A stretch of DNA of 64,000 nucleotides. Origin: Hyposmocoma kahamanoa. Taxonomy: Eukaryota; Arthropoda; Insecta; Lepidoptera; Cosmopterigidae. Where the stretch lies: positions 11,714,499 to 11,778,498 of the forward strand of contig NW_020654972.1 of assembly GCF_003589595.1 (NCBI RefSeq). Direction: 5' to 3'. Positions 12,201 through 27,200 of the stretch are shown here, in pieces. The position numbers and the translations under genes were made by a program. Position 1 is the stretch's first letter; each line of letters opens with the position of its first letter. Under the pieces are notes generated by a model. It made no database searches. It was not told where the DNA came from and was given only the letters and a program-made list of their open reading frames with translations.

Positions 12201-15200
12201 GCAGACGTCCCTAACAGCGGCCACTAACGACGGTGCAAAAACTCTGGACGCCCGTGACATTATGGCGCGTTACACTACAGACTTCATCGGCTCGGTCGGC
12301 TTCGGCCTTGACCCGGATTCTCTTAACGACGAGGACTCAGCGTTCCGCAAACTGGGAGCAAGAATATTCGACGTAACTCTTCCCCGCGCTATCATTTCAA
12401 TTTGCAAGGCAATCCTCCCCAATTTATTCAAGCATTTCAAGTTCCTCGGGCAGAAACTTGAAGATGACATTTTGGGTTTGGTGAATCAGATCATGCACCA
12501 GCGAGAATACAAACCGTCTGGTCGCAATGACTTTATAGACCTGTTGCTGGAACTAAGGGAGAAGGAGCACATCGCCGTGGAATCGCTGGAGCACGTAGGG
12601 CCAGATGGCAATCCTGGTTTGGTGCACCTTGATCTTGACGACAAACTCCTAGCTGCGCAAGCGTTCATTTTCTTCGCTGCCGGTTTTGAGACTTCGTCAT
12701 CAGCTACAAGTTTCACTTTGCACCAATTGGCATACCATCCTGAGGTGCAGAAACGCGTGCAGGCTGATATTGATCGCGTACTTGCCATGCACAAGGGACA
12801 AATTTGTTATGATGCCATCAAGGAAATGAAGTACTTGGAATGGAGCTTTTTGGAGGCGATGCGAATGTTTCCATCAGCAGGTTACCTCAGTCGGCAGGTG
12901 GCGCGGCGTTACACGCTACCCGGAACTGACGTCACACTCGACGAAGGAGTCAAGATTATGATCCCGTTGCAGGCGTTGCAGAACGACCCCCAACACTTCG
13001 ACAACCCCACAGAGTTCCGCCCAGAACGTTTCTCGCCAGAAGAAGTAGCTCAAAGACACAAGTTTGTCTATCTACCTTTTGGAGATGGGCCACGATCTTG
13101 TATAGGTAAAATCAAAACACTAAATCCTTGCATACAAAACCTTATTCCAACAACCAGGACACCAAAGGTGCAATAAATTTGTGATCAAAATCCGACTAAA
13201 AATATTGTTACAGCTTAAAGTTGTATTGTATTCAGCAATTGTTACGTATAAATAGACATTTGTAACATGTGCTCTCCGTTTTATTCACAGGTGGTCGTTT
13301 AGGTATGATGCAGTCGCTAGCCGGTCTAGCAGCCGTACTTGCCCGGTTTACTGTGACTCCAGCCGAAGAGACGCAACGCGAGCTGGTCCCGGATCCCAAG
13401 TCTATCATAGTCCAGAATGTGATGGGTGGAGTTCCGCTTAGATTCCAGAGAAGACAGGTGCATAAGGAATTTGAACGTTGCTCTGGAAGAGCTTATGGAC
13501 AGTAGACAGATCTGATCCCGTCATAGACTCTGTGAGTCTTTTGACAAATTAAAGTTACTAGAAGATGTGAGATCAACGTCTCGAAGAGAAAAAACCCTCT
13601 ATTAAAACTCAGTATCTTTATATAGGTTAAATTAATTTATTATCTAGAATTATACTAATTTATAAGTTATTAAATAATAAATTTTGTTTCATAATATAGG
13701 GTTATATTACCACGTGATTCACTTTTTCACGGGATTATTTTCAAATAACTTCGAGATCCACTGGTGCGTCTCTCTCGAGCATAGTGGGAATAAAAATACA
13801 ATAGAGTAGTAATGGCATCTCACACCTAAATTGGCTATTTTTTAATTTAAATGACCACACTCTACCATGGAAATAGTATACATACATATTACCAGTGGTC
13901 GGAAAAAGGTATTCCACATATTATATAGATACATGTATAGATATAGCTACGAGGAGCGACATAGAGTTGTTAAAACCATCAAATATTAATTAACTAGGTA
14001 CTTTTTTCGAATTCCGGATTTAATGATGAAAGAAACTCCTCTCTTTATTCTATTTGTGAAGATAAATAGCCGTACAAGGATAAGGCCGTAAAAAAATGGC
14101 ACTTTTTCGTCTTGTGTTCAGCAGTTTTTTTTATAATAGTATTAAAATAAACATTTTCTAAATTTTTATTAAATTGATATTCAATATAGATATATTTTTT
14201 GTGAAATTACTCCACTAGTTTGTTATATTTATTAATACAAAGATCAAACACTCAGAAAAAACTCCTTCGACCCGGCCGGATTCGAACCGACGTCTTCTAG
14301 CTTACCGTGCCAAACGCTATACCAACTAAGCCACGGAACGAACCAGCGAACCTCACGAATTTTTATATGTGCTTGCGTCGTGTCGTTGTATTTGGTTTTT
14401 CAACGACTTTTTAGTCGTAGCGCCATCTATGAGAAATCTATGAAAGATTTTCTTAAGTTCCAGTAGCAAATGTCGCCGTTTCGTTAATGTGATCGTCTAA
14501 TAATAATAACATCGTCACATGTAGATTCTATTAAATATTTCATGTCAGTAGGTAGGTATATAGTGTCAATTTTATTATAACAAATGATTATTTAATTTAG
14601 TTTTTGTACATTACTGTATATAAAAAGTCATTTATTTATAAAACGCATTTTTCAGAAGGTATTTTTTAAAGAGGTTTTCAAATTTATTCGTATTCTTTTC
14701 ATTTTTTATATGGTTCGGTACAGCATTATATATTTGAATTGTCATAGAGCGGGGCGCGGACCGGTACAGGCTTAGAGTTGTAAACGGTAGTTTTAGTTGG
14801 TTTAGACCACGATTGTTTCGTTTTATGGTTTTAAAAGGAGAATACAGTTCAAAGTCTTTGCGTACGAATTTTCAACATTCCAAAAAATAAATTGAAGTTA
14901 ACGTTAGAATTCGATGTTTTGGGAAGTGCGGTTTACATGATTCTGTTTGGTCGAGATTAACTAGTACTCTAATGCACTTCTTTTGAAGTATTTGTAATTC
15001 ATCCATATTTGCACAGTTTCCTCAAAGTACTATGCCTTACGCAAGTCTAGAGTGAACGTAGGCGTAATACGCTGTTAGAGCCATTTTAAAATTTGTTTAT
15101 TTCTTTAAGTTGAAAAGGGCATATACAAATGATGATACGTTTTTGGGAAGTTTCTTTACATGAGCTTTCCAGCTGAGGTTGCTGTTCAATTGGATTCCAA

Positions 15201-18200
15201 GAAGTGTGGCTGTTTCCAATTTTAAGTGCACAATTATTGTACTCGTAGTGTAGCTGTAAAGGGACTTTTTGGTGTGGCCTGAACTGTATTGAAGTGGTTT
15301 TCTTTAAGTTTAATCTTAAATTATGATCATTTAGCCAATTTATAATTTTACAGGTATATTATATAATTCGTTCGTTGTTTCACAAGGGAAAAAAATGGAT
15401 ATATCGTCAGCAAATAAAGTGCAATGATTGTCAACTATTTTAGGGAGATCGTTAATGTTGAGTGAGTGTGTGCGTACACCAGGAAGAGGATACACCCCAA
15501 GACGCTACCTTGTGGAAGAGAGTTTGTCATACGTATTCCCTCTGAGCGCACATTCCGTATCAACCCAGTCTCAAAATTTGTGTTTTGAACCTCCACGTAT
15601 TGTTCACGGTTTGTGAGATAAGATTTGAACCATTTGTATGCTATGCCTTAAATCCCGGTATTGTAGTTTGTTTAAAAGAATTCTATAATCAACTCTATCA
15701 TAAGCCTTACTCATATCTAGTAATAATCCTAACGCATATTTCCTGGCGTTAAGTGTATCTAGTATATTACGAACATATTTATATACTGCGTAAGTTGTAG
15801 AGAGCTTTTTTCGAAAACCACTTTGATTGTTGTCAAAAACATAATAAAATTTTTGATGACGTTGGAAGTAGTGCAATGGGTCGGTAATTATTTGTATCTG
15901 TTAATTCGCCCGTTTTATGAACGGGTTTAATGATGGATATTTTTAGGCAATCGGGAAAAATCCCTTCTTTAAAGCTCTGATTAAGGTCTTTGTTAAGGAC
16001 CATTGCGAAATAGTGTTGTTTGCTGATGACACATCCTTGATTTTTAAAACAGACAGACATGACAATAACTATGACCGTATTAATGATACCCTCTCTAAGG
16101 TAGTTTATTGGTTTAATGCTAACAATTTATTGCTTAATGCCAAGAAGACAAAATGTGTTAAATTTGAATTACCTAACGTAAAATCGACTAGTCCAACCAT
16201 AGAAATAAACGGAGAAAAGTTAGACCTTGTTAATAAAGCAGTCTTCTTGGGAGTGACCTTAGATAGTAAACTTCAGTGGTTTCCACATATATCGTGCCTG
16301 GCCAGCAGATTAAGCTCCGCTGCATACGCAGTCCGCAGAATACGTGAGCTTACCGATGTTAGTACTGCTAGACTAGTTTACTTTAGTTACTTCCATAGTA
16401 TAATGTCCTACGGGATTCTCATGTGGGGTAAAGCGGCGGATATTCAAACCATATTTGTATTGCAAAAACGAGCGATTCGTTCTGTGTACCGTCTAGGCTC
16501 TCGGGTATCTCTCAGAGAAAAGTTTAAGGAGACTGGTATCATGACTGTGGCATCACAGTACATTTACTCAAATATTTTATATGCCCGTAAAAATATACAT
16601 AATTTCAATAAGAAAGAAGATATCCATAATATTAACCTTAGAGCTAAGTCCAAACTCATGGTACCACGATTTCGTTTAACCAAGGTAAACAACTCTTTTA
16701 TGGGGAACTGTATACGTTTTTACAATAACATTCCGGAGCATATATTAAGTTTATCATTTCCTAAGTTTAGAAACTACATTAAAAATATTTTGATCGAAAA
16801 ATCATATTACAAAATTGAAGACTACGTGTTAGATAAAGATGTATGGAAAGACGACATGGCTCCAGAATCCACACAAATTTGATTCAAAGCGTATTCCATA
16901 GCATTTAAGTTTATTTGAAAAGAGCAATCCCTAGAGTTTCTTGCTCGTTCTTCTCAGGGAGGTCAGCGTAGTGAACGAGCAGTAGCTTAAATGTGACGTT
17001 TTCAAGTGTAAATTTATTTTACCTATGGAATAAATAATCTTTGACTTTGACTTTGACTTTGACTTTGATTTATAAGTTCCGTGTAGATATACTCGTAGTT
17101 AGAATGTCAATGCACTTTTAATTAAAATGGGTGGGATTTCATCGATGCCGCAACTACATTTGTTTATCAAATTTTTGATGATAGAACAAACTTCTCGTCC
17201 CTCTACCGGTGGCAAATAGAGGGAATTTACGACCGGGTCCAAAGCTTTTTTAGTTGATTGGCGATTTTGATAGGACTCAGGTGAGATTTGTTTGGGGTTG
17301 AGGTCAGAGGGTTGAGATTTTAATATCGAGTCTCGATTTCACTGATCGTGTGAACCAGGATGGCCTGGTTCATGAAGTTAGACATGTTTCATTCTAATAT
17401 AATAGTAATGAACCTTAACGCTTCATCTTGTTAAAGTTTCAGTATTCCTAGTGACGTACGAGAAAGATAAAATGTCAATTGATCGATTCGAGTGCAATCG
17501 GCTTCCGTACTTTGGACTTAGAAAACAGTAGGTACTGGCGGTATTTATAGTAGATATCTTATCTCGTATATTACAACATCAAAATAAATAATCAAATAAG
17601 TAATACACGCGAGTTCAGACTTTAACATACTTTGATATATGAATGAGAGAGATAAGAAGATCCGCTTGTAATTGATTTTTTTCCACGGGTTGATTGCGAA
17701 ATCTGTTTTCGGTATCAGTATAATCGATCTGTTGTGACTTTTTTTGATGCCGACTCCTCTGTATACGGCCGGAATTTTAGACGATGGGTTCCTGGACTAA
17801 TAAAGAATCTCTATTCTTTGCTTAATGCTTAATGCTCTTCTTTTACAATATTTTTAAGATTACTTTTTAAGAGTTGTTATATTTTCACTGAATTGCGCTA
17901 TACTTTTTTTAAATATTACAAAGGAAGAAGTGTTAGTTCGTTTTCATCAGACTTGCTTCTAAATAGTAGTACTATGACGTGCAGAAAATCTAGGCGGTAT
18001 TTTTATGATACGACCCTGGGGCGGTCATAGTATATTTTTAAATTTACTATGCTCCCACCGCTGTCCTGCTAGGGGCGCAGACAAACTGCTTCTTCTGGTT
18101 GGGCCAGATTCGCGCTGCGACTGCGACCCAGGCTGCAGTCGACTTTTTTATTTTATTAATTAAATCTAATAGAGACACATTGTGTACTTAAGTTTTCGCG

Positions 18201-21200
18201 ACGATTGCTACACATCGGAAATTAAACTATTTGGGTACTATACTATACTATGGCATAGCTAAATTGAAATGTTTTGTTTTATTCATAAGTTCAAATACAA
18301 AGAAGGAAAAGACTTAAAGATAAAAATTAAAATATTTATATTTATCTATAATATTATATCGTCTAATTAGTGGCCTTCTAATATTACTTCTAATATTTAC
18401 TAATTCTAATTATTTACTTCTAATATTTGGCCGTCTAATATTATATCGTCTAATTAGTGGCCTTATACCGTTATACCTGTGGTGCCACTACAATGGACTA
18501 TAAATCGTCTTATGTAACGGTTTCTGAATCTGGTATTCAGAAATTATAATTATTCTGAATATGGCGCCATCCATATAGAGACCGGGACTGAGGGAGTACA
18601 TTTAGCTAAACTAAAGAAAACGCAGACATTCCCTTCTACAAACCCCGAGACTTCTCGGAACGGGAGTAGCTCGTTCTCCGTCCGACATCAGTCCGAAACA
18701 ATTACAGTCAAATAAGTAATACCCGACCCAATGTCAAGCATGAAGCTTCATTCGCAATACTGGTGTATTACTTACATGACTGTCATAATTTCGGACGAAT
18801 GTAGTGGTAGTAGAAGGGGGCCTTTTTTTTTTTTTTTTTTTTTTTGACAGGGGGAAAGCTATTACTACATTGTATTTGAATATGGGTATTATTTATTGAA
18901 ATATGAGTACATTGGCGACAAATTATTGTTTAAAATAATGTATTTAAATACTTTAGCCATTTAAAAGATAAACATGAGACGACCTATACTTCGGGAAGTG
19001 CAGAAAGTAAACAGTAAAAATGAAATTTTGTGCACATTAATGACGAAATGGGTATGTAAATGTTAATACGTTCATACTTTAGGTAAATTAACTAAACTTT
19101 AGGTAATTAATAAACGCGCAGGAGTTGTTCAAGCGCTGGAGTGGACGAGTGCGACTTACCCTTGCCCGTGTTGCCTGCGACGAGCATGCAGTCGCTCGTG
19201 CCTTCGCGCGCCAGGATCTGCACAGCAGAATCGTTTCGATTACATACAAGACATTCGCGAAACCCACGCGATTTGCGGCCTTGGGTCTGCTCCGGCTTTA
19301 GGATAGCGGCAAATTACCGCTGGGCACGTCCTAGCCCTCGGCGCAGATATAGCAGCGGGGCGGCGAATCTAACCGTGAAGACATCCTTGACGGTGTAGGC
19401 CTTGTACCAGCGGTGCCTGTCCCCCCGCAGCGCCACGACGCCGGCGGCCGCGGCGGCCGCGGCGCCCGCGCCGATGACGCACCAGTCGCCGGGCGCGCAG
19501 CCGCGGGACAGGTCCTCCACGTCGGGGAGGCCCGGGGCGCGGGCGGCGCGGGCGGCCAGGCCGGGGTCGGCGTCGCCGGCGAAGGACTTGAAGGCGTCGA
19601 GGATGGGCCGGTAGCCGGTGCAGCGGCACACGTGGCCGCCGAACGAGCGCTCCACCTCCGCGGCGCTCAGCTTGCGGCCCGCGCGCTCGTACAAGCTGCG
19701 GACACGGCTCCTCGTTGCCGGCTCCGTCCTCGCCACGGGCGTGCGAAGGGCGGTTGCCGTTTTTGCCAAATATGTAGCGTGCGTTGAAGAAATGTTACCT
19801 CTCGGAACGAGTAAGGGGAGATGAGAATAGAAATCTCGCTGCCTATTTACACCGAAACTTGCCACTAATGCTTGTGCACGACTCGCGTTGATTGTGAGTA
19901 GTGAAGATTTAATACTATTCAGTTCATCTAGCGACAAACGGCAGAAGTAACGTGTCCCGCCATTGACTTACAATTATATGGACGTCGGGTCCGCGCTAAA
20001 AAGTGTCCGCACTTGTAAGGCGCTAAAATCGTATACAGAGCGCGACACTCCGCTTTAGTCTTCATTTGTTCTACGGACAGCGCGATACTGCGATGACATA
20101 ACAATTTAAATTTCGAATAGGTTGACTTGGGACATTTTTTTCGTGGTTTTTGTATTAGACCCGTCGTCCATTTATTTGTAGTCAATGTGTCCCGCACATT
20201 ATTATTATTAAATATGTTTACGGAAGAAGAATCAGATGAAACCATCGTTTTTTAAATCGCAAATCGTGCGTACCCCACAATCTCACGGTTCATTCATTAT
20301 GAATATAATCATTGCGAGATCGCGCGAGAAATCGTGTTTCCAGTGCAGAATATAATACTCTATGCGGGCAGCAATACGGTTCAATATTACATCCACAAAT
20401 ATTTCAATTCTCGCCCAGCCCATCCTCGGCAATCCAGAATGTTTCCACCGAAGATAGACTAGGAAAGAATTGAAATTTTGTTATTCCAATTTCAACCCTC
20501 GTCTCGCCTCGTCGGTGGAAAACCACCTTGAAACCACTACCGCTTCTTCATACGAGTCATAAATACTTTTTGTAAATCCGATCGTTTATTCTTTTAAACT
20601 TTAAGCACTTCGTAAAATACCAACTGCCGACTCTTTTCGTAATAATTCAACAAAGTTAGTACCGCATAAAGACCATCAAGTCAAGAATAAAATTGTTTAA
20701 ACTATTTGTTTTCAATAAACATCAGTATACATTGATGGCACGTGCGTTACCAAGACGGCTCACTCTTTTGTCCTATTGTAAGTACTCTAAAAATGATGCG
20801 ATAAGACGAATCGGTGCAAATAATATTTCACCAACTTATACAAACTAGACACGAGCCGAAGAACAGCGGCCTTGCCGTGAATTCTTATTACGATTCAGGT
20901 TAGGACCTAAAATGAACCGTTGTGAGATAGCGCTACATGAAGTGTACCTATATCCCGCTTTTTTGTCGCTACGAACCTATACTGAACTGTAATAACAGGT
21001 CATGGTAAGGCCCCAGGACGCGTGTCTTCCGGGGAATTCGTCTCGAGAATACCCGGAGGCAACGTATAGTATTTAGTTGCGTTATTAATTCATTATATAG
21101 AATTCGCTATATACAATTCCGTTACAAAAATTAGCACATCCACAAATGCATGCGCGCGTAACTGCTCGCGTTTGGCGATAACAATACCGACCAATTGATT

Positions 21201-24200
21201 GAATGCACCGTTTAGACTTTGTTTAGTTTGGGTGTCCGTCATGACCAATGTTCGGAAAAAGATGTTCCACATTTACAGATACATGTATAGAAATATCTAC
21301 AAGGAGCGACATCAAGGAGTTATTAAGACCACCAAATATTAATTAATTACTTTTTCGAATTCCGGATTTCCGGAAATGGTTTTACTGCATTGTAGGACAA
21401 AACTACTGACCTAAAAAGTCGTAAGTAATTCTAATGATGCCATGTAAAATTGTTGTTGCTGTTCCGTCAATATGCGGGGCGCGGTGCAGTATCTAAAGCT
21501 AGGGAGGGGCGGAGAGTGACCGTTTTCGTTACTCTTTTATTCTCTGCTTTGGTAAAAGACTGACTTTCTATGTGGAACATCTTTTTCCGCCCATTGGTCT
21601 TGACCTAGCTATGAAACAACCCACCTGTACATGCCCATGACCCAGCCGGGCGAACAGTAGCCGCATTGCGTGCCGTTGAAGGCGGCCAGCCGCGCCTGCA
21701 ACGGGTGGTAGCCGACGCGTCTGTTGCCCAGACCCTCGATGGTTGTGATCTCCCACTGGTGGCACGATAGGACGTGCACTAAGCACTGAAACGGTAATTA
21801 AATACTAATTATTATAGAGTCTGTGTGTGCGCGTTTGCGCGTGTGTGAAAAAAGTTACGTGTATAGGTACCGAGTTAACAGAAAAGATTTCTTTCTCCTT
21901 GGAAACTGGGTGAGTGTGGGCGACGGCCACGACGCAGGCGCCACAGCCGCCCTCGTGGCACATGGCCTTCGTGCCGAACAGGTGCAGGTGATCGCGCAGG
22001 AACTCGTTCAGCGTCGTCTCCGGGCTCACCTCGCTACCCGCTGGCAATATTGCATACACACACATAAGTATAACACAATCACCTGAACGAAACAGAGTGC
22101 CGCGAGCATACTTTAACAATCAACTAATCAAAACACACATTCAGTAACATGGCTGACCGATAACTTGTATCCAAGGTCGTGATTTGATCATTTCCTCCGA
22201 AATTAAGTAGGTACTTTCAAAATTCGATGCGCTCATAAGATTTAGGAATACTATGACCGTAGGAAAAATAATGGATGAGTAATGAAAAACAGTAATTGTG
22301 CAAGGTATCTCTGAGCACCAGCACGGTTTCCTGAGGGGTCGATCTTACGGTCTCCAATTTGGCCTATCTTACGGATTTTGTACTGTGTGGTATAGAGGGG
22401 GGTGGCACAGACTTCGAGATGTTATTTGATCGAGTAAATCACGATATTCTTTTGAAAAAGTTCAGTGTGCTAGGTAGACATGGCAATTTGCTCAGATGGA
22501 TAGTCTTGTCTTTCCAACCGGCCTCAAGCGTTAGTTTTGGGAGGATACAGGTCTGACTATTGATGTATCGTCTGGAATTCCGCAAGGAGATCCTTGCGGA
22601 ACGGCATCTCGGTCCGCTATTCTACAATGCGTACATATTTGGCATACGTATACAAATGTATATCGCATTCGAGGCACTTACTATGCGCCGATGACAGAAA
22701 GATATACATAAAAACTTCATCTGTTATGGATTGTGCACTTTCGCAACAAGATTTAAACAATCTCTACACAGAAAAAAAGGATTTCTACTAATAAGAAAGA
22801 GCAATTTCTCAAAATATTTGCTAATTCTGAAAAAATATTTATTAAAAGTAATAAAATATTGTCACTACAAAAATACTGCTTATCTTTTTCTAATACAATT
22901 TTACTCTTAACTTTATTCTAACTTTGAGACAAATACGTTCACTTCAAGATTTTATTTCATTTTTAATCAATTAATTGGACATTACTTATATCAAGAAATT
23001 TTTACCTCTTACATCAAATTTAAATAATCTTAAATGAATTCAAAATTTCTTGGGTGTATTTTAAGAAAATATATTCATAAACAAAAAAAGAAGTAGTTTT
23101 CTATTCAGATTAATATTCTGAATTCTAGAGTATATTCTTAAAGCAACATTTCGTTGCGTTTTCATAGTCAATCTTGTCGTGACCTTAGAATGTCGTGACA
23201 TGTCGCCGAAGGCGCACGCGGTAACGATTACTTTTACTTGTGCTTGTAATCATAAAAATCATAAACAGTCATTTATCCAAAGAAACAATACGTAGTATCT
23301 CTAGTTTGTTAGGGTGTTCTTTATAGTCATAATTCAAGAAATTTGGTTACAGCATGAAATCAAACTATATACACTTGTAACAAGCATAACATGCAATTAG
23401 TTCCATCACGCCACTGCTAGATGGCATTAGATGTACTCTGAAACGCGCTATCGTTTTGTTAACTTCAATAGTATAAAGTCATCTCATATATTTAGAATTG
23501 TTAGTACTTTCTGCCGCTGTAGCATTTATACGGCACTGGATGGTCCTCAAGTATTTGAGAGGATTCCATATTTCCATCCTATTTCTGCTACTTTAAGGTT
23601 TGGCACTGTTGGGTCCATAACCCTGTAAATTTATCCTTTTTGATATTAGAAAACATAAATCTTCAGTCAAAGTAACTCTCAATTTTTCATTCTTTTTTTT
23701 TTCAAATCAAAATCGGACATTTCTAGTAACAAATAAATATTTTGTTGAATCTAGAGTGGCTTTGTGACTTGAAGTAAATTAATTTGCTCTTGGATTAAAT
23801 ATTTTTGTCTTGTAACGAAAATACACTTTTGAGACGTTTTTTTACTATTATCAAGTAATTATTCTCTAGCGTCTATAGGGAGAGAATCGTTTTGTTGGAT
23901 TTAATGAATTTGTCTTCATAAAAAGAATTTTGTCTTTTTCTAAGTAATCTGTTTTTACCGTGTATAAGTATTACATTGAAAACAACATTATCATCAATAT
24001 TAGTAAGTGTCAACCTATTAGTTTCACCATAGAAGCAAATTACTTATTTTTCCTTATAATTTTAATGGAGTCTTGATTGACAGAGATAACGAAGTCCGAG
24101 ACCTAGGTGTCCTGCTTGATTCTAAGATGTCCAAGTCCGGGCATCATTCGCATCCACATGGATGCGATTACTAGCAGGGCGAACCGTAATTTAGGGTTTA

Positions 24201-27200
24201 CGATGCGCACATGTCACTCAGGAACTTGACTAGTTACAATGTAGTATATTTCGCTTACGTGAGATGTATATTGGAATATGCCTGTCCGATTTGGTCGTCA
24301 CCATCCTATGCTGTACACGTAAAACGCATTAAGCGTATTCAGTGAAAAATGTTAACGTACTTAAATTATACATTCTCTAGTACTACTGGGTAATACGTCG
24401 AAAACTGCAGACATTATGGACTGCTGACTCTGGAAGAAAGGCGTATGGTGATGGACATGGGTCTTCTTTTTGACATGCTACGAGGGCGGCTCGATTGCCC
24501 TGAACTCCTATCAAAGATCTCACTGTCCACACCGAAGCGCAGGACCAGGCATACATCACTATTTTCTGTTCCTATTCATTCTACAAATAATAGTAATAAT
24601 AATATTAACGCATACACTCAACATAGCCCCGCACGCAGGTGCCATGGACACACATATAGACAACCACAAATTACACCCAAACTTACGAGAGAAACAAATG
24701 TAGGCCATACAAATATTTCTCTCGGCCCGGGAATCGAACCTGTCACCTCTGCGTTGTAGTCAGGCATGGTAACCGTTCGGCCACGGAGGCAGTAAATTAA
24801 TTAATTAATTATGGCATTAATAGTGTCGTAACGCGAACCATGCGTGCTTTTAATCAAAAATGTTATGGGCTGGATCCGTTTGTAGGATCTAAGCACACTT
24901 TTAAAAGGAAATTGGAAACAATCTTATTCGAAAATATTTCAAATTAACTGAAATTTATATTTGAATACAGTGGGGTGTACCACTTACAGAATTAGATAGC
25001 CAGATAGATAGATAGATAAACACTCTATTCACTGATATAACACAAATACAGATTAAGCATAAAAGAAAAAGCAAAACATGATTGTCATAGCAGTGAAACG
25101 GCGCTGCCTATTATATTATATGCCAGTTTCCTAAGGCGCTGATTTTTATTCAGGCCCAACAAGAGGGATTAAGTTGTTTGAAAGCAAAAATATAAAGACT
25201 ATGCGTAAAGTTATGCATTGACAATAATAATATACATTATAAAGAGTAAATAGTTCATCTAAAATAACCTGTTTGACATGTAAGTGCATGAGCCAATGTG
25301 AATCAGGTGGAGTGCCTGTCAAGTATAAAAAAAAAAAAAAAGAATATAATTACAGGAGTAAGTTGTGACTGTAAAGAGGTTTTAATGCTGTATAATGTAT
25401 TTAGTATATAACATAATTATATACATAATGTGAATAGATCAAAGCAACAACAAATTTCGATTCTAGACAGAGTACGTAAAAGAATAAAAAAACACTACAC
25501 AGATTTTTGAATTGAGAGGTATTGCCGGTTTAGTGCTTTGAATATGGGTTTGGATGTCTCGTTGCATATACATAGGTGGAGGAATATTATTCCAGCATTT
25601 GAGGCCGAGTATTTGAAACTACCTCGAAAATCTGCAGTTCTATATTGTGGTACCATAGCAACACAAGATCGGACAGATCGCTCTCTGTAGCGTACATTAA
25701 CACTAGATGATCACATGCCCATGTCAACAGGACTCAGATCTGACACCAGGCAAGCACCATTGGATTTCGACAATTTTACTTGTTGCGTGCGATTAGTAAG
25801 GTAACTCCCGAACCATTCCAAAGCCGATGAGTCGCAACCGCAGTATTTTAATTTTGAAATAAGTAAAGGAATATTAATGGACTCGAAGGCTGTGGAAACG
25901 TCCAAAAGTACTAGAGTTGTTCCTTTGCCAGAATCCTGAGCACTGAGAACTTCGTCTATGACGTCTTGCAAGGTTGTATTTGTACTGCGCCCCTTCTGAA
26001 ACCGGACTGTATCATAGGCAGGATATTGTTTGCCTCTAAGAATTGGTTTATTTTTCTTGTTCCGTGTCTTTTTATTTAATAACTTTTTTTTAATGCACGC
26101 TTTTTTGTAGGTCAGGATTGCACAACTTCACATCGCTTTACCTTTTTTCTATGCCTATAATAATAATAATAATTATAATAAGAATAATAATAATAATAAT
26201 ACTTTATTTTGGACCAACAACAATTATCCATAGTTTGTTAGTAAAGAACTTAGGAGTAAGGTTAGAATGCTAAAATTAAAATAAAATAAGATAATATTAA
26301 AATAAAAATTATACAATTAAAATTCAAAAAATATACAACCACGAATAAATTATTGTAGATATTTTTGTGTTTGTTTTTTTTTTCTTTTTGAGGTGTTACC
26401 TTACTTACCTTAGTTTTACCATAAGTTAGATATTTGAAAACGAAAATGTGGACAACTGTTATTGGCGCTAACTAGCTTTACCCAAAAACATTCAATGTAA
26501 ATCGTTATTAATAGCTGTTGTTGTTCCGATTAAAATAAAAATAAAAAGTAAAAACCAGAATACCAATGTAATTAGTAAGAAACTCGAAATCTGGTACACA
26601 TCTACACATAATAACGCATACACACTCAACATAGCCCCGCACTAGGGAAACCCTGTCTTGCGGGTGCCATGGACACAAACATAGACAACCACAGATTACA
26701 GATGGTAATCGTTCGGTCACGAAGGCAGTCATACTTACTACTCATACTGAGTCATGCTTACTACGCAGACATACTTCTACAAACACGCAGGCAGACAGAC
26801 AGGCACGCACGCACGCACGGATGCACCTGTATGCCTTAAGAACTCACAACTGATGTTGCAGTCATACTGTGTCATTACGGAAACCATATGAAAAGGGCCT
26901 TATAATGAAGTATAAACTAGAATTCTTGCGAATATCAGCATCCGCATCCGCGGGTAATCAGCATAAATTATAATATCCGTAACAGCATTCCTCGATGCTG
27001 ATATTCATTGCGGAAGTTCGAGTCGTGGCATGACCTAAAAGGCACGCTGGGATTATTTACAAACCGTCCAGAAACAGACTGTAAGCCGAAAAAGCAGCTC
27101 AGCTGTTTTTTAATATACAACTTTGGTAAAATTTTAATTTTTTTCATACGGATTGATTCTTATGTTAATAAATGTCACAATATCACTGAGATAATATTTT

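Noticed and set aside
14275..14345. tRNA gene on the minus strand
   Set aside because: Boxes A and B are present but the acceptor stem does not pair and the flank is a repeated element.
15833..16060. Minus-strand reverse transcriptase extending to 16060
   Set aside because: 16013-16060 belongs to the inserted plus-strand LINE; the true minus element stops at 16012.
19402..19824. Plus-strand frames of 70-124 codons
   Set aside because: Antisense shadows of the GC-rich aldehyde oxidase exon 4.
24085..24590. A second, independent LINE separate from 22.3 kb
   Set aside because: Its reverse transcriptase region follows on from the 22.4-22.8 kb part in order and strand, so one interrupted element is simpler, though not proven.
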